Assembly (NCBI GenBank): GCA_036382855.1
Contig: DASVPO010000011.1
Location: forward strand, 1-64,000
Source: DASVTR01 sp036382855
GTDB taxonomy: Bacteria > Acidobacteriota > Blastocatellia > Pyrinomonadales > Pyrinomonadaceae
Length of the DNA stretch: 64,000 nt
Direction: 5' to 3'
Both the position numbers and the translations under genes were made by a program. Positions 54,555 through 63,700 of this stretch are shown piece by piece (the first letter of the stretch is position 1; every line of letters begins with the position of its first letter). The notes under the pieces were generated by a model that saw only the letters and a list, made by a program, of their open reading frames with translations, was not told the origin of the DNA and made no database searches.

Positions 54555-55214
54555 GTGAGCTTCGGAGAGCCAATCGCCCTCCGCGGGCAACTGAAACTGG
54601 AAGAGGTTGCGGCGGCAGCCTCAGATGATGCGCGTGCGGCGGCAGCGGAAGCGCAGTTCATTGAAAGATTAAGGGCCGGTGAAGCCGCGGCCTTCGATTA
54701 TCTGGTGACGGAACGCTCCGGCGAAGTCTATGCGCTCCTTTACCGCTTAACGGAAGACGCGGAAGAAGCGCGCGACCTGACGCAGGAAACATTCCTGCGC
54801 GCCTTTCAGAGCATCAGCCGCTTTCGCGGCGACGCGAATCTAAAGACGTGGCTTTACCGCATCGCACTCAATCAGGCGCGCAATCGCTGGCGCTGGTGGA
54901 GGCGCAGGCGACGCGACGTGACCGTCTCGCTCGATGCCGAAGCAGGCCAGCAAGAGCAGCCCTTGAGCGCACGCCTTCACGCCGTCGGCAACAACCCTGA
55001 GCAGGAGACGCTGGCGCGCGAGCGCGAAACGTCACTGCGCACGGCCCTGCGTTCGCTCAGCCGCTCCTACCGCGAGGCCGTCATCCTGCGCGACGTGGAA
55101 GGCTTGAGCTACGAAGAGATTGCAGCGGCGCTGGAAGTCAGCACGGGGACGGTTAAGTCCAGAATCTCGCGCGGGCGATTGGAATTGCGTCGCATACTCG
55201 GAAGTTCTTTGTAA
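54555..55214 (+). CDS. ECF RNA polymerase sigma factor
   Basis: 219 residues from a GTG with GGGGGAC a few bases upstream. Region 2: AAAFDYLVTERSGEVYALLYRLTEDAEEARDLTQETFLRAFQS. Region 4: SRSYREAVILRDVEGLSYEEIAAALEVSTGTVKSRISRGRLELRRIL. An Arg/Trp-rich linker (NRWRWWRRRRRD) follows region 2. An RpoE-like promoter precedes it. An anti-sigma gene follows, but after an unusually long 433-bp gap. Confidence 0.93.
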   Translation: MSFGEPIALRGQLKLEEVAAAASDDARAAAAEAQFIERLRAGEAAAFDYLVTERSGEVYALLYRLTEDAEEARDLTQETFLRAFQSISRFRGDANLKTWLYRIALNQARNRWRWWRRRRRDVTVSLDAEAGQQEQPLSARLHAVGNNPEQETLARERETSLRTALRSLSRSYREAVILRDVEGLSYEEIAAALEVSTGTVKSRISRGRLELRRILGSSL

Positions 55215-55647
55215 ATCAGCACGTCAGTCTCCGGCCTCCGGCCATCAGTTCTCTCTTTGAGATGGAGGCTGATTGACCGGGAAGTGCTGATGCTCTTTGA
55301 AAGGCGAATGGCTGACCCGCCCCGGCTTCACTAACAAACTCGGTGCCAATTGGGTCGAAGTGACGAAGACGGTCTTGTCGGTTAAAAGCTCAGCCAGAAG
55401 CGCGCACGCTCTTGAAAGCGATGATTGAAAACGCGGCCAGCAACACCCGTTATTGATTCAAGCTTTCAGGCGCGGCGCTCGTGGGAGGAGCTTGATAGCC
55501 GCGAGTTAGCCGATAGCGTTGCTTCCTTTAACAAAAAGGGAGCAGCCGGGGTCGGCCAGCCATTCGCCTGACGAAACAGTTGTTAGATGCCAGCCAACCG
55601 ATTTTTGAAGATAACTGACTGGCATCTGACCGCTGATTATCTGCCTT
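55215..55647 (+). other. Spacer between ECF sigma and its anti-sigma gene
   Basis: 433 bp, long for a sigma/anti-sigma pair. It holds the 10-mer CCGGGAAGTG at 55277-55286, also present upstream of the sigma gene at 54507-54516. It also holds a 43-codon TTG-started frame at 55297-55428 and a hairpin with a 9-bp stem (AGATGCCAG / CTGGCATCT, about 55587-55627) just before the anti-sigma gene. No family match is evident for the short frame. Confidence 0.4.
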
Positions 55648-56460
55648 ATGATGTCATGTGAGGAAATACTGCAAGAGCTGTCGTTGTACGTTGACGACGA
55701 GTTAGCGCTTCCGGCGCGCGTCGCCGTGGACGAACACCTGCAAAGATGCCCCGTCTGCCGCGAGCATCTCTTTGAGTTGCGCGCGATGACGCGCAATCTT
55801 TCGCAGTTGATGCGCCCCATAACGCCGCCCGAGTTGGCCCCTTCCATCAGTTATGCATTGATGATTGAGGCCGCCGCTCGCGCGCGCCAGCCCGTGCTTC
55901 CCTTCCGCGTCAGGCTCGCTGAATGGCTGCGCCCGCGCCTGATGCCCTACACGGTCGGCTCGTTTGCGTCCGTCATTCTCTTCGTCGGGATGCTCACAGC
56001 GCTGCGCCCGAACATGATGTCCTTCCACGACTGGGACAGGGCCGCACACGAATCAGAGATGACGGCCTACAGAATCATAGAGTTGACGGACGGCAATGGC
56101 GGCTACGATTTGACTAAGCCTGTCGCGCCTGACGTGTTTGCGGCGACACGCGCACCCTACGCCATCGAATCGCCGAGCCTCAACCCGCGCGGCGCACTCG
56201 CAGCCCTAACGCGCTCGCAGCTTCATTCGCATGAACAGGACGACGACGATATGGTTGTCGTGACGGACGTGTTCAGCAACGGCAGCGCTTCGCTGGCCGG
56301 AGTCGTACAGCCGCCGCGCGACCGTCGTATGCTGGATGAATTTCAGTCTGCGCTCAGGCAGGATGCGGCCTTCGTCCCTGCTGCCTACGACCGGCGGCCT
56401 GAAACCATGCGCGTCGTCTTCGTCGTGCAAAAGGTCAAGGTCAACGAGCGGGAATTTTAA
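55648..56460 (+). CDS. Anti-sigma factor (zinc-finger type)
   Basis: 270 residues. The zf-HC2 motif is HLQRCPVCREHLF (H-x3-C-x2-C) after MMSCEEILQELSLYVDDEL. A membrane helix lies at about 104-124 (YTVGSFASVILFVGMLTAL). The periplasmic part is acidic with an HEQDDDD stretch. It probably anchors and silences the ECF sigma factor encoded 433 bp upstream. A 19-bp-stem terminator follows. Confidence 0.85.
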   Translation: MMSCEEILQELSLYVDDELALPARVAVDEHLQRCPVCREHLFELRAMTRNLSQLMRPITPPELAPSISYALMIEAAARARQPVLPFRVRLAEWLRPRLMPYTVGSFASVILFVGMLTALRPNMMSFHDWDRAAHESEMTAYRIIELTDGNGGYDLTKPVAPDVFAATRAPYAIESPSLNPRGALAALTRSQLHSHEQDDDDMVVVTDVFSNGSASLAGVVQPPRDRRMLDEFQSALRQDAAFVPAAYDRRPETMRVVFVVQKVKVNEREF

Positions 56461-56503
56461 GCGGCGAACTGTTAAGAGGCTTTTAAGGCCATTAACGAAT
56501 GCA

Positions 56504-56554
56504 AACAGCCCCGGCAGCGGCGACTATTATCGCGCCGCTGCCGGGGCTGTTTTG
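56504..56554 (+). terminator. Strong intrinsic terminator after the anti-sigma gene
   Basis: A perfect 19-bp inverted repeat, left arm 56504-56522 and right arm 56533-56551, with a 10-base loop and a short T-tract. It separates the sigma/anti-sigma unit from the gcv operon. Confidence 0.88.
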
Positions 56555-56606
56555 CGTGCTCGCATGCCGGTGAATAGTGCGCGTGCGCGCTCCTGACAAG
56601 TCTAAC

Positions 56607-56635
56607 TTGACGCATTGCGCGCTGCATGTTAGCTT
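56607..56635 (+). promoter_or_regulatory. Candidate promoter for the gcv operon
   Basis: TTGACG (56607-56612), a 17-bp spacer and TAGCTT (56630-56635) about 70 bp before gcvT. The -10 box is weak. No glycine riboswitch is recognised in the leader. Confidence 0.3.
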
Positions 56636-56702
56636 TCCCGCTCCACCCAAGTTATGGATTTCCGTCTATTTATCTCGGCTGCGGGATGCATAGGAGAGAC
56701 GC

Positions 56703-57821
56703 TTGAGCGCGCCTGATTTGAAACAAACACCACTGAACGCCGCGCACCGCCGCTCCGGCGCGCGGATGGTAGATTTCGGCGGCTGGGATATGCCTGTGCA
56801 GTATCCCTTGGGCACGGTCGAGGAACACCTGCGCACGCGCACGCACGCGGGCCTCTTCGATGTCTCGCACATGGGAGAGATTGACGTGCGCGGCCGTGAT
56901 GCGATTGCCTTCGTTAATCGTCTCTGTTCCAACGACGCCGCAAAACTCGTTGATGGGCAGGCGCAGTATTCAGCGCTGACAACGCCGGAAGGCACAGTCA
57001 TTGACGACCTGCTCGTCTATCGTTTTGCGCAAGACAGGCTGCTGCTCGTCGTCAATGCCGGAACGACGGAGAAGGATTGGGATTGGATTAAGTCGCATCA
57101 CAGGGACGAGGCAGTCGAACTCAAAAACGTGAGCGCGGATTATTGCCAGATTGCTTTGCAGGGCCGCGATGCAGTCAGCATTTTGCAGCCTTTGACGGAT
57201 GTTCCGCTCTCCGAGGTCAAGTATTATCATTTTCGCGAGGGCATGGTTGACAATGTTCCGGCCATCGTCTCGCGCACAGGCTACACGGGCGAAGACGGCT
57301 TTGAAGTCTATGCTGCCGCAGACAAGGCGGAGCAGCTCTGGGACAGGATTCTGGATGCAGGACGTGCGGGCACGCCCGAAGGTGTTGCACCCTGCGGACT
57401 CGCCGCACGCAACACGCTGCGGCTCGAAGCCGCGATGGCTCTCTACGGCCACGAGATTGACGAAACGACGACGCTCCTTGAAGCCAACCTCGGCTGGATT
57501 TGCAAGCTCAACAAGGGAGATTTTATCGGACGCGAGCGCCTTGCACAGCAGAAGGAAGAGGGCATCAAGCGTCGTCTCGTCGGCTTTGAGATGAAGGAGC
57601 GGGGCATTGCGCGCGACGGGCAGGACGTTATCATCAACGGCGAGCGCGCAGGCAATGTTACTTCGGGAAGCCCCGCACCGTTTCTGAAAAAGAACATAGG
57701 GCTGGCCTACGTGCCCGTCGAGCATGCTAATGAAGGGCAAGCTATTGAGATTGATGTGCGCGGTCGTGCGGTCGCGGCCGAGATAGTTAAGACGCCTTTT
57801 TATAAACGAGAAAAGCAGTAG
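56703..57821 (+). CDS. gcvT: Aminomethyltransferase (glycine cleavage T protein)
   Basis: Moves the aminomethyl group from lipoyl-GcvH to tetrahydrofolate, releasing ammonia. 372 residues. Opening: LKQTPLNAAHRRSGARMVDFGGWDMPVQYP. Then GLFDVSHMGEIDV, ISRTGYTGEDGFEVY, GLAARNTLRLEAAMALYGHEID and C-terminal VTSGSPAPFLKKNIGLAYVP. The start is TTG at 56703 with AGGAGAG in good position. It leads the gcvT-gcvH-gcvPA-gcvPB operon; hairpin R9 lies between T and H. Confidence 0.95.
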   Translation: MSAPDLKQTPLNAAHRRSGARMVDFGGWDMPVQYPLGTVEEHLRTRTHAGLFDVSHMGEIDVRGRDAIAFVNRLCSNDAAKLVDGQAQYSALTTPEGTVIDDLLVYRFAQDRLLLVVNAGTTEKDWDWIKSHHRDEAVELKNVSADYCQIALQGRDAVSILQPLTDVPLSEVKYYHFREGMVDNVPAIVSRTGYTGEDGFEVYAAADKAEQLWDRILDAGRAGTPEGVAPCGLAARNTLRLEAAMALYGHEIDETTTLLEANLGWICKLNKGDFIGRERLAQQKEEGIKRRLVGFEMKERGIARDGQDVIINGERAGNVTSGSPAPFLKKNIGLAYVPVEHANEGQAIEIDVRGRAVAAEIVKTPFYKREKQ

Positions 57822-57898
57822 TCAGTTTTCAGTCTTCCGTTTTCAGTGAAAGCAAAATGGTCTTTACTGAAAACTGAAAACCGTTAACTGAAAACTGA
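57822..57898. repeat. Heptamer hairpin R9 (TTTTCAG type) between gcvT and gcvH
   Basis: The left arm (TCAGTTTTCAG ... TTTTCAG) starts right after the gcvT TAG. The right arm (57866-57898) is its inverted partner but carries one extra TTTTCAG unit. The loop shares the ATGGTCTTTACTGAAAAC type sequence with R8 in the nuo operon. The gcvH ATG follows after GGAG. Confidence 0.87.
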
Positions 57899-57907
57899 GG
57901 AGCAGAC

Positions 57908-58300
57908 ATGGCTAACATTCCAGAGAATTTACAGTACAGCAAAGACCACGAGTGGATTAGCGTCGAAGGCGACATCGGCACTATCGGCATCACAGACCAC
58001 GCGCAGAACTCTTTGGGCGATGTGGTCTACGTCGAATTGCCGAAGGTGGGCGATACCTTCGAGGCGCATGAATCATTCGGCTCGGTCGAATCGGTCAAAG
58101 CCGTTTCGGAAATCTTCACGCCCGTCGGTGGCGAAGTCACAGAAGTCAACGATTCGCTTCAGGACGAACCCGAACAGGTCAACGCAGATCCTTATGGCGC
58201 GGCGTGGATGATTCGCATTCGCATGAAAAATCCAGGCGAGGTTGACAGCCTTCTGTCAGCCGCCGAATACGAAGACTTTACGAAAGCGGAGACAGAATAA
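57908..58300 (+). CDS. gcvH: Glycine cleavage system H protein
   Basis: Lipoyl carrier of the glycine cleavage complex, 130 residues. ENLQYSKDHEWISVEGDIGTIGITDHAQNSLGDVVYVELP is the typical N-terminus, and the lipoylation lysine is Lys64 in ESVKAVSEI. GGAG precedes the ATG. It transfers the aminomethyl group from the P protein to GcvT. gcvPA follows 3 bp after the stop. Confidence 0.96.
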   Translation: MANIPENLQYSKDHEWISVEGDIGTIGITDHAQNSLGDVVYVELPKVGDTFEAHESFGSVESVKAVSEIFTPVGGEVTEVNDSLQDEPEQVNADPYGAAWMIRIRMKNPGEVDSLLSAAEYEDFTKAETE

Positions 58301-58303
58301 AAG

Positions 58304-59653
58304 TTGCGCTACATCCCAAACTCGCCGGAAGAGCGCGCCGAGATGCTGCGCACAGTCGGGCTTGAATCGGCGGACCAACTCTTCGATTCAATTCCGGCAG
58401 AGATGCGCCTCCGCGAACATCTCAAAACGCCAGCGGCCATCTCCGAGATGGAGTTGCTGGCTGGCTTCGAAAGCATGGCCGAGCGCAACGTGGCCGCGCG
58501 TCGTCCAAGTTTTCTAGGCGCTGGCGCTTACTCGCACTACTCGCCCACCGTCGTTGATTACCTGATTCAGCGCTCCGAGTTTTTCACGGCCTACACGCCC
58601 TACCAGCCCGAAATCTCGCAGGGCACGCTGCAAGCCATCTTTGAGTTTCAAACGCTGGTCTGCCAGTTGACGGGCATGGATGTCGCTAACGCTTCCATGT
58701 ACGACGGCTCAACCGCTCTGGCCGAAGCCGTCCTGATGGCCGAGCGCATCACGCGCCGCAAGAAGGTCGTCACCTCCACTGCCGTTCACCCGGAATATCT
58801 GGATGTCGTTGACACATACGTTCAGCATTACGGCATCGAACTGCAACGCCTTGACGTTGACTCCGCGACGGGACAAACCTCCACGGAAGCTCTCGCGGCT
58901 TTAGACGACAAAACGGCCGCGCTCGTCGTTCAATCGCCAAACTTTTTCGGTTGCATCGAAGATGTCAAAGCGCTGGCCGAACAGGCACACGCCAAAGGCG
59001 CGCTGCTTATCGTCGCCATCACCGAATCAATCTCGCTCGGACTGCTTGGCTCTCCCGGCTCAAACGATGCTGACATCGTTGTCGCAGAAGGCCAGTCTTT
59101 CGGCGTGCCGCTCTCTTTCGGCGGGCCGTACCTAGGACTCTTCGCGACGCGTGACAAGTATGCTCGTCAGATACCGGGCCGCCTCGTCGGTGAAGCCTAC
59201 GACAAACAGGGTCGGCGCGGTTTCGTGCTCACGCTCGCCACGCGCGAGCAGCACATACGCCGCGAGAAAGCCACCTCCAATATCTGCACCAACGAAGGCT
59301 TGATAGCGCTCGCCGCGACTATCTACATGGAGACGATGGGCCGTCGCGGTCTTCAGGAAGTCGCACATCAATGTGTGCAGAAAGCAGCCTACGCCGCGCG
59401 TCGAATCAACGAGCTTGAAGGCTTCTCGCTTCCCTACACCGCGCCGCGCTTTAACGAGTTTGTCGTCCGCGCGCCCGTCGAAGCCGCAAGTCTGCTCAAG
59501 CGTCTCGCGGCGGAAAAGAAGATCACAGGCGGCCTCGCGCTCTCGCGCCACTACGCAGACCGTCCAAACGATTTTCTGGTCTGCGTCACGGAAACCAACC
59601 CGCGCGCAGAGATTGACGCGCTCGTCGCAGGGCTAAGAGATTTAACTAAGTAA
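58304..59653 (+). CDS. gcvPA: Glycine dehydrogenase (decarboxylating) subunit 1
   Basis: The N-terminal half of the split P protein, 449 residues. The TTG start lies 3 bp after gcvH, so coupling is likely. Motifs: RYIPNSPEERAEMLRTVGL, SFLGAGAYSHYSPTVV, FFTAYTPYQPEISQGTLQAIFEFQTLVCQLTGMDVANASMYDGSTALAEA. It lacks the PLP lysine, which is in subunit 2; the two form the glycine-decarboxylating enzyme. Confidence 0.95.
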   Translation: MRYIPNSPEERAEMLRTVGLESADQLFDSIPAEMRLREHLKTPAAISEMELLAGFESMAERNVAARRPSFLGAGAYSHYSPTVVDYLIQRSEFFTAYTPYQPEISQGTLQAIFEFQTLVCQLTGMDVANASMYDGSTALAEAVLMAERITRRKKVVTSTAVHPEYLDVVDTYVQHYGIELQRLDVDSATGQTSTEALAALDDKTAALVVQSPNFFGCIEDVKALAEQAHAKGALLIVAITESISLGLLGSPGSNDADIVVAEGQSFGVPLSFGGPYLGLFATRDKYARQIPGRLVGEAYDKQGRRGFVLTLATREQHIRREKATSNICTNEGLIALAATIYMETMGRRGLQEVAHQCVQKAAYAARRINELEGFSLPYTAPRFNEFVVRAPVEAASLLKRLAAEKKITGGLALSRHYADRPNDFLVCVTETNPRAEIDALVAGLRDLTK

Positions 59654-59701
59654 CACGTAATCGTTCAGTCATCTTTCACTTAGAAACCGTCAGTTGAAAC
59701 C

Positions 59702-61255
59702 ATGACCGAACGGATAAACGGATCAATAAGTCTAATGAGTATCACGAAAGCCACATCGCACATCTCGCAGAACGAAGCCTTGATTTTCGAGCGCTCGCAG
59801 ACGGGGCGCGTCGGCTACCGGCTGCCGCCGCTCGACGTTGACGAAACATCGCTCGACGAGATTATTCCTCAAAAGTTTCGCCGCGAGGATGACCTTGAAG
59901 GGATGCCGGAGGTGAGCGAGGTTGACGTGGTGCGACACTTCACGCGCATCTCCACCTGGAACTACTCGATTGACCTCGGCATGTACCCGCTTGGCTCCTG
60001 CACTATGAAGTACAACTCTCGTCTGAACGAGAAGGTGGCGCGCATCGCGGGCTTCGCGAACCTGCACCCGCTCGCTTCCGTAGAGGATACGCAGGGCGCT
60101 TTGCAGTTGATTTACGAATTGCAGGAAAGCCTCTCGGAGATAACGGGCCTCGCTGGAGTCTCTTTGCAACCGGCGGCGGGCGCACACGGAGAGATGACGG
60201 GAGTGATGCTGATTCGCGCCTTCATTGACGCGCGCGACGGCGAGGGCGCGTCCAGCCGGCGGCGCACGATGCTCATCCCCGATTCGGCGCACGGAACTAA
60301 CCCTGCGTCAGCAAATCTCTCAGGCTTTACAGTCAGGACGATTCGCTCCACCAGCGACGGCTTCACAGACCTCGAACACCTGCGCGAGTTGTGCGCACAC
60401 GGCGATGTGGCCGGACTGATGTTAACGAATCCGAACACGCTCGGCCTCTTCGAGAAGAACATTCGAGAGATTTGCAGCATCGTGCATGAAGCGGGCGGCC
60501 TCGTCTATATGGACGGCGCGAACATGAACGCGCTTGTCGGCGTCGCGCGTCCCGGCGACATGGGCGTGGATGTCATACACCTTAATCTGCACAAGACGTT
60601 TTCGACGCCTCACGGCGGCGGCGGCCCAGGCTGCGGCCCTTGCTGCTGCACGGAAGAGCTTGAACCGTTTCTGCCCGTGCCGCGCGTCGTTAAAGATAGC
60701 GATGCTTACCGTCTGGACTTCAACCGTCCTCAATCAATCGGGCGCGTCAAAGCCTTCTACGGCAACTTCGGCATGATGGTGCGGGCGCTCGCCTACATAC
60801 AGACGCACGGCAACGACGGCCTTCGCGAAGCGACCGAAGCCGCCGTGCTCAACGCGCGCTACATCGCGCACCAACTCACCTCCGATTACGACAAGCCTTA
60901 CGAGGCCGCGCCGATGCACGAGGTCGTCTTCACAGACAAGCGCCAATCACGCAAGGGCGTGCATACGCTCGACATCGCCAAGCGTTTGATTGACTACGGC
61001 TTCCATCCGATGACGATCTATTTCCCGCTGATTGTGCAGGGCGCGATGCTGATTGAGCCCACGGAATCCGTCGGGCGCGCAGAGCTTGACCAGTTCGTCG
61101 AAGCGATGCGCTCGATTGCCCGCGAAGCCGTCGAAGACCCGGAAACGGTTCTGGGCGCTCCGCACTCAACACGCATCGGTCGCCTTGATGAAGCAGCAGC
61201 CGCGCGCAAGCCCGTGCTCCGCTGGAAACCGAAAACGACGGCCACAACTGCTTAG
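59702..61255 (+). CDS. gcvPB: Glycine dehydrogenase (decarboxylating) subunit 2
   Basis: PLP-containing half of the split P protein, 517 residues. The PLP lysine is Lys298 in LNLHKTFSTPHGGGGPGCG. Others: STWNYSIDLGMYPLGSCTMKYN, LQPAAGAHGEMTGVMLIRAF and SAHGTNPASANLSGFTV. The ATG at 59702 is taken; an ATG at 59735 is an alternative. The last 25 residues are an Ala/Lys-rich tail. It ends the gcv operon; no terminator is recognised. Confidence 0.95.
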   Translation: MTERINGSISLMSITKATSHISQNEALIFERSQTGRVGYRLPPLDVDETSLDEIIPQKFRREDDLEGMPEVSEVDVVRHFTRISTWNYSIDLGMYPLGSCTMKYNSRLNEKVARIAGFANLHPLASVEDTQGALQLIYELQESLSEITGLAGVSLQPAAGAHGEMTGVMLIRAFIDARDGEGASSRRRTMLIPDSAHGTNPASANLSGFTVRTIRSTSDGFTDLEHLRELCAHGDVAGLMLTNPNTLGLFEKNIREICSIVHEAGGLVYMDGANMNALVGVARPGDMGVDVIHLNLHKTFSTPHGGGGPGCGPCCCTEELEPFLPVPRVVKDSDAYRLDFNRPQSIGRVKAFYGNFGMMVRALAYIQTHGNDGLREATEAAVLNARYIAHQLTSDYDKPYEAAPMHEVVFTDKRQSRKGVHTLDIAKRLIDYGFHPMTIYFPLIVQGAMLIEPTESVGRAELDQFVEAMRSIAREAVEDPETVLGAPHSTRIGRLDEAAAARKPVLRWKPKTTATTA

Positions 61256-61343
61256 CTTTAAATTTTACTGGCGAACGAAGTGTCGCGTGAGAGCCTGCTG
61301 AAAGGCGTTCAGCCCGTCGGGCAGCGTTTGCGAGTTGACCGTC

Positions 61344-61760
61344 TTACCGAAAAGAACCTCGCTCACCATTAGTATTCATTCTGAGTAGTGCGAGGCGGTC
61401 AACTACGCGGCCGTTGATTAAATGCTCCTCGATAATCTCCTTCACGTCTTCTGCGCGCACCTGCGCGTACCAGATGCCTTCTGGATAGACGAGCACGGCC
61501 GCGCCGACGGCGCAGAAGCCGACCGAGCTACAATCTGTCAGGATAATACTGCCCTGCGGATTCTTGCCCTTCGACGCTTTGCCGTAGAGCAGCCTGCGCT
61601 CTTTCAACTCACGCTCCAGAGCCTCCTTGACTTCCGCGCTGCCGACGGCCGTGCAGGATTTTCCGTTGCAGACAAAAACATGATGGCGAATGGCCGCGTA
61701 GGCCACAGGGGCCAGCCCGCAGACGCGCTCGCGGTCTTCCAGATTAATGCGTTCACTCAT
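61344..61760 (-). CDS. Thioredoxin-like 2Fe-2S ferredoxin (COG3411 type)
   Basis: 138 residues. A thioredoxin-fold ferredoxin with cysteines CNGKSC at the N-terminal part (VFVCNGKSCTAVGSAEVKEAL) and DCSSVGFC in the second half, the arrangement of the small 2Fe-2S ferredoxins related to NuoE. VYPEGIWYAQVRAEDVKEIIEEHL completes the fold. Probably an electron carrier; partner unknown. The role is inferred from the fold. It is divergent from the FHA-protease gene. Confidence 0.82.
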   Translation of the reverse strand: MSERINLEDRERVCGLAPVAYAAIRHHVFVCNGKSCTAVGSAEVKEALERELKERRLLYGKASKGKNPQGSIILTDCSSVGFCAVGAAVLVYPEGIWYAQVRAEDVKEIIEEHLINGRVVDRLALLRMNTNGERGSFR

Positions 61761-62005
61761 GGCAAATATTTCATCCGTTTCCGTTCAAAGCTAGGATGCT
61801 AGCACGAAGCGTTTTATTCGAGAAACCGGCTGCAAATTATTTTCCGTGACGGCGAGGGGAAGTTTTTGCTCGCCGCACAGTGATTATTGTAAGATGCATG
61901 ACAGTGGGCGACCATTTGGCTTGGCTGCGAGCAAGGCTTGGCAGTCACCGGCCATGGCCGCCTGATTTAATGTTTCCGTAGTTTTGACCGTTTCAGATTT
62001 GCCGT

Positions 62006-63649
62006 ATGGCTGGTGGCCTGGTCATTCACATTGCTGCGGGCGATGATCGTCACACGGAAATCGTGTCGCAGGATCGTGTTCGTATCGGAGCCAGCGCGGA
62101 TTGCGATTTGCAACTGCGCGCTTCGGCGCTCACCACTTCACCGATTGCGCCCGGCGTCGCCCTCGAACTCACACGCACCGGCAACGCATACCGCGTCACG
62201 GAGTTCAACCAATCGCTCGGCATCACACGAAACGGCGAGCCGCTTGTTGAAGACGCACGAATTGACGAGGGCGACGAATTTAGCTTCGCCTCTTCGAATC
62301 TGACCCTACAGTTTTTTCCCGTCAACCAGCTTCCGGCCCTCGTTCGCTCGCGACGCGAAACGCAGGTCGCGCCCTTCATAGAGCAGGCCGCTCTCGAATC
62401 AGCTGCCACCGCGCGACGCGACGACGCCAAGGTCTTCCTGCGAGAATTCACACGCGAGCTTGTGCGCGAAATCAACACGAGCACGAAGCTCATTGCGCTT
62501 GCTATCAGCATGGCCCTCGTCGGAGGGTTGCTGTATCTCGGTTTCGCCGTCTTCAAAGAGATACAGCGCAACCGTCGTCTCGTCGAAGACCAGAACGCGG
62601 AGTTGAACGACCTCAAAAATCGTATTCAGAAGACCAACGAGCAAATCTCCGGCCTCAATCAATCGAACCAGACCATTCTCGACAGCCTCTCGCTCGCGCC
62701 GAAGATGCGCAGCGATTACGGCGGCGGCGTCTGCCTCATTTCCGGCTCCTTCTATTTCGTCGAAGCGAGAACGGGGCGTCCGCTCCGTTATCCTGAGGTG
62801 CAGACGGACGACGAAGGGATGGTCATTCAAAACACTGAGACTTTGCAACTCACGCCTGAAGGCAAGGGAGCGATTGCCGAGTATGAATTTGTCGGCACGG
62901 GCTTTTACGTCGGCGGCGGCTACGTTCTCACTAACCGCCACGTCGCGCAGCCGTGGCTGGCAGACGAGCGCGCACAGACTCTTTCGAGCGGCGTCAGCGC
63001 CCAGCCGCGTCTCAAAAAGTTAATCGCCTACTTTCCAGACATACAGCAGCCCTTCAATCTTAAATTCAAGCTCGCTGCACAACAGGACGATCTGGCCGTC
63101 TGCATGTTTGATGTGAAAGACGTGCCGCCGAAGATTCCCGTGCTGCCACTCGACGAAGAATCTTCGGCCGCTGTCTCGATTGGCAAGACGGTTGTGATGA
63201 TGGGTTATCCGAACGGCCCTGATAGATTGCTGGCGCTGCGCGACGACGCGGAGGCGCGTATGATACAGGCGCGTTGCGGCTCGTCGCTCGAATCGCTCCT
63301 TGGTTGTCTGGCAGACAAAAACCGTATTCAGCCCTTGACGACGCAGGGCAATATCACGGACCTTGACGACCACCGCATCGTCTACGACGCGCGCACCGCT
63401 GAAGGCGGCTCAGGTGCTCCGCTCTTCGGCCAGACGGGGCGCGTCATCGGCATCAACTTCGCAGTCTTTACCGAAAACACAGCCTCAAACTTCGCCGTCC
63501 CCGTCCGCTTCGGCCTCTCGCTGCTGCAACGCGCTGGCTGGAAATCACCCGAAACAATCGAGAGCGCAAACCAGAACGAGAACGCTAATACTAATCAAAC
63601 AGCCCCGCGCAATCCTGCGTCTTCCGCCGCCGTTAACACGTCGCGTTAA
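62006..63649 (+). CDS. FHA-TM-trypsin-like membrane protease
   Basis: 547 residues. An FHA-like beta domain (about 1-110) with DRVRIGASADCDLQL. A charged helix and one membrane helix (about 163-185, LIALAISMALVGGLLYLGFAVF), a coiled coil (about 190-225), then a chymotrypsin-fold domain (about 290-510). Catalytic triad: His312 (LTNRHVAQ), Asp361 or Asp362 (QQDDLAVC), Ser469 (EGGSGAPLF). The FHA part should be cytoplasmic and the protease outside, linking phosphopeptide-type sensing to proteolysis. The tail is Asn/Thr/Ala-rich. A TlpA-like gene follows. Confidence 0.83.
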   Translation: MAGGLVIHIAAGDDRHTEIVSQDRVRIGASADCDLQLRASALTTSPIAPGVALELTRTGNAYRVTEFNQSLGITRNGEPLVEDARIDEGDEFSFASSNLTLQFFPVNQLPALVRSRRETQVAPFIEQAALESAATARRDDAKVFLREFTRELVREINTSTKLIALAISMALVGGLLYLGFAVFKEIQRNRRLVEDQNAELNDLKNRIQKTNEQISGLNQSNQTILDSLSLAPKMRSDYGGGVCLISGSFYFVEARTGRPLRYPEVQTDDEGMVIQNTETLQLTPEGKGAIAEYEFVGTGFYVGGGYVLTNRHVAQPWLADERAQTLSSGVSAQPRLKKLIAYFPDIQQPFNLKFKLAAQQDDLAVCMFDVKDVPPKIPVLPLDEESSAAVSIGKTVVMMGYPNGPDRLLALRDDAEARMIQARCGSSLESLLGCLADKNRIQPLTTQGNITDLDDHRIVYDARTAEGGSGAPLFGQTGRVIGINFAVFTENTASNFAVPVRFGLSLLQRAGWKSPETIESANQNENANTNQTAPRNPASSAAVNTSR

Positions 63650-63700
63650 AGGAGCGTGCCCGTAAGTCTTCGCTTCCCCGCGAAGCATTGAATTGGAGAG

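Noticed and set aside
53332..54573. 413-residue version of the TPR-like membrane protein
   Set aside because: The additional 143 residues cross a TTGACA-N18-TAGAGT promoter and are Arg/Ser/Pro-rich shadow; GTG 54144 has a proper SD.
56555..56702. Glycine riboswitch before gcvT
   Set aside because: The leader after the likely promoter is under 70 nt and lacks the aptamer motifs.
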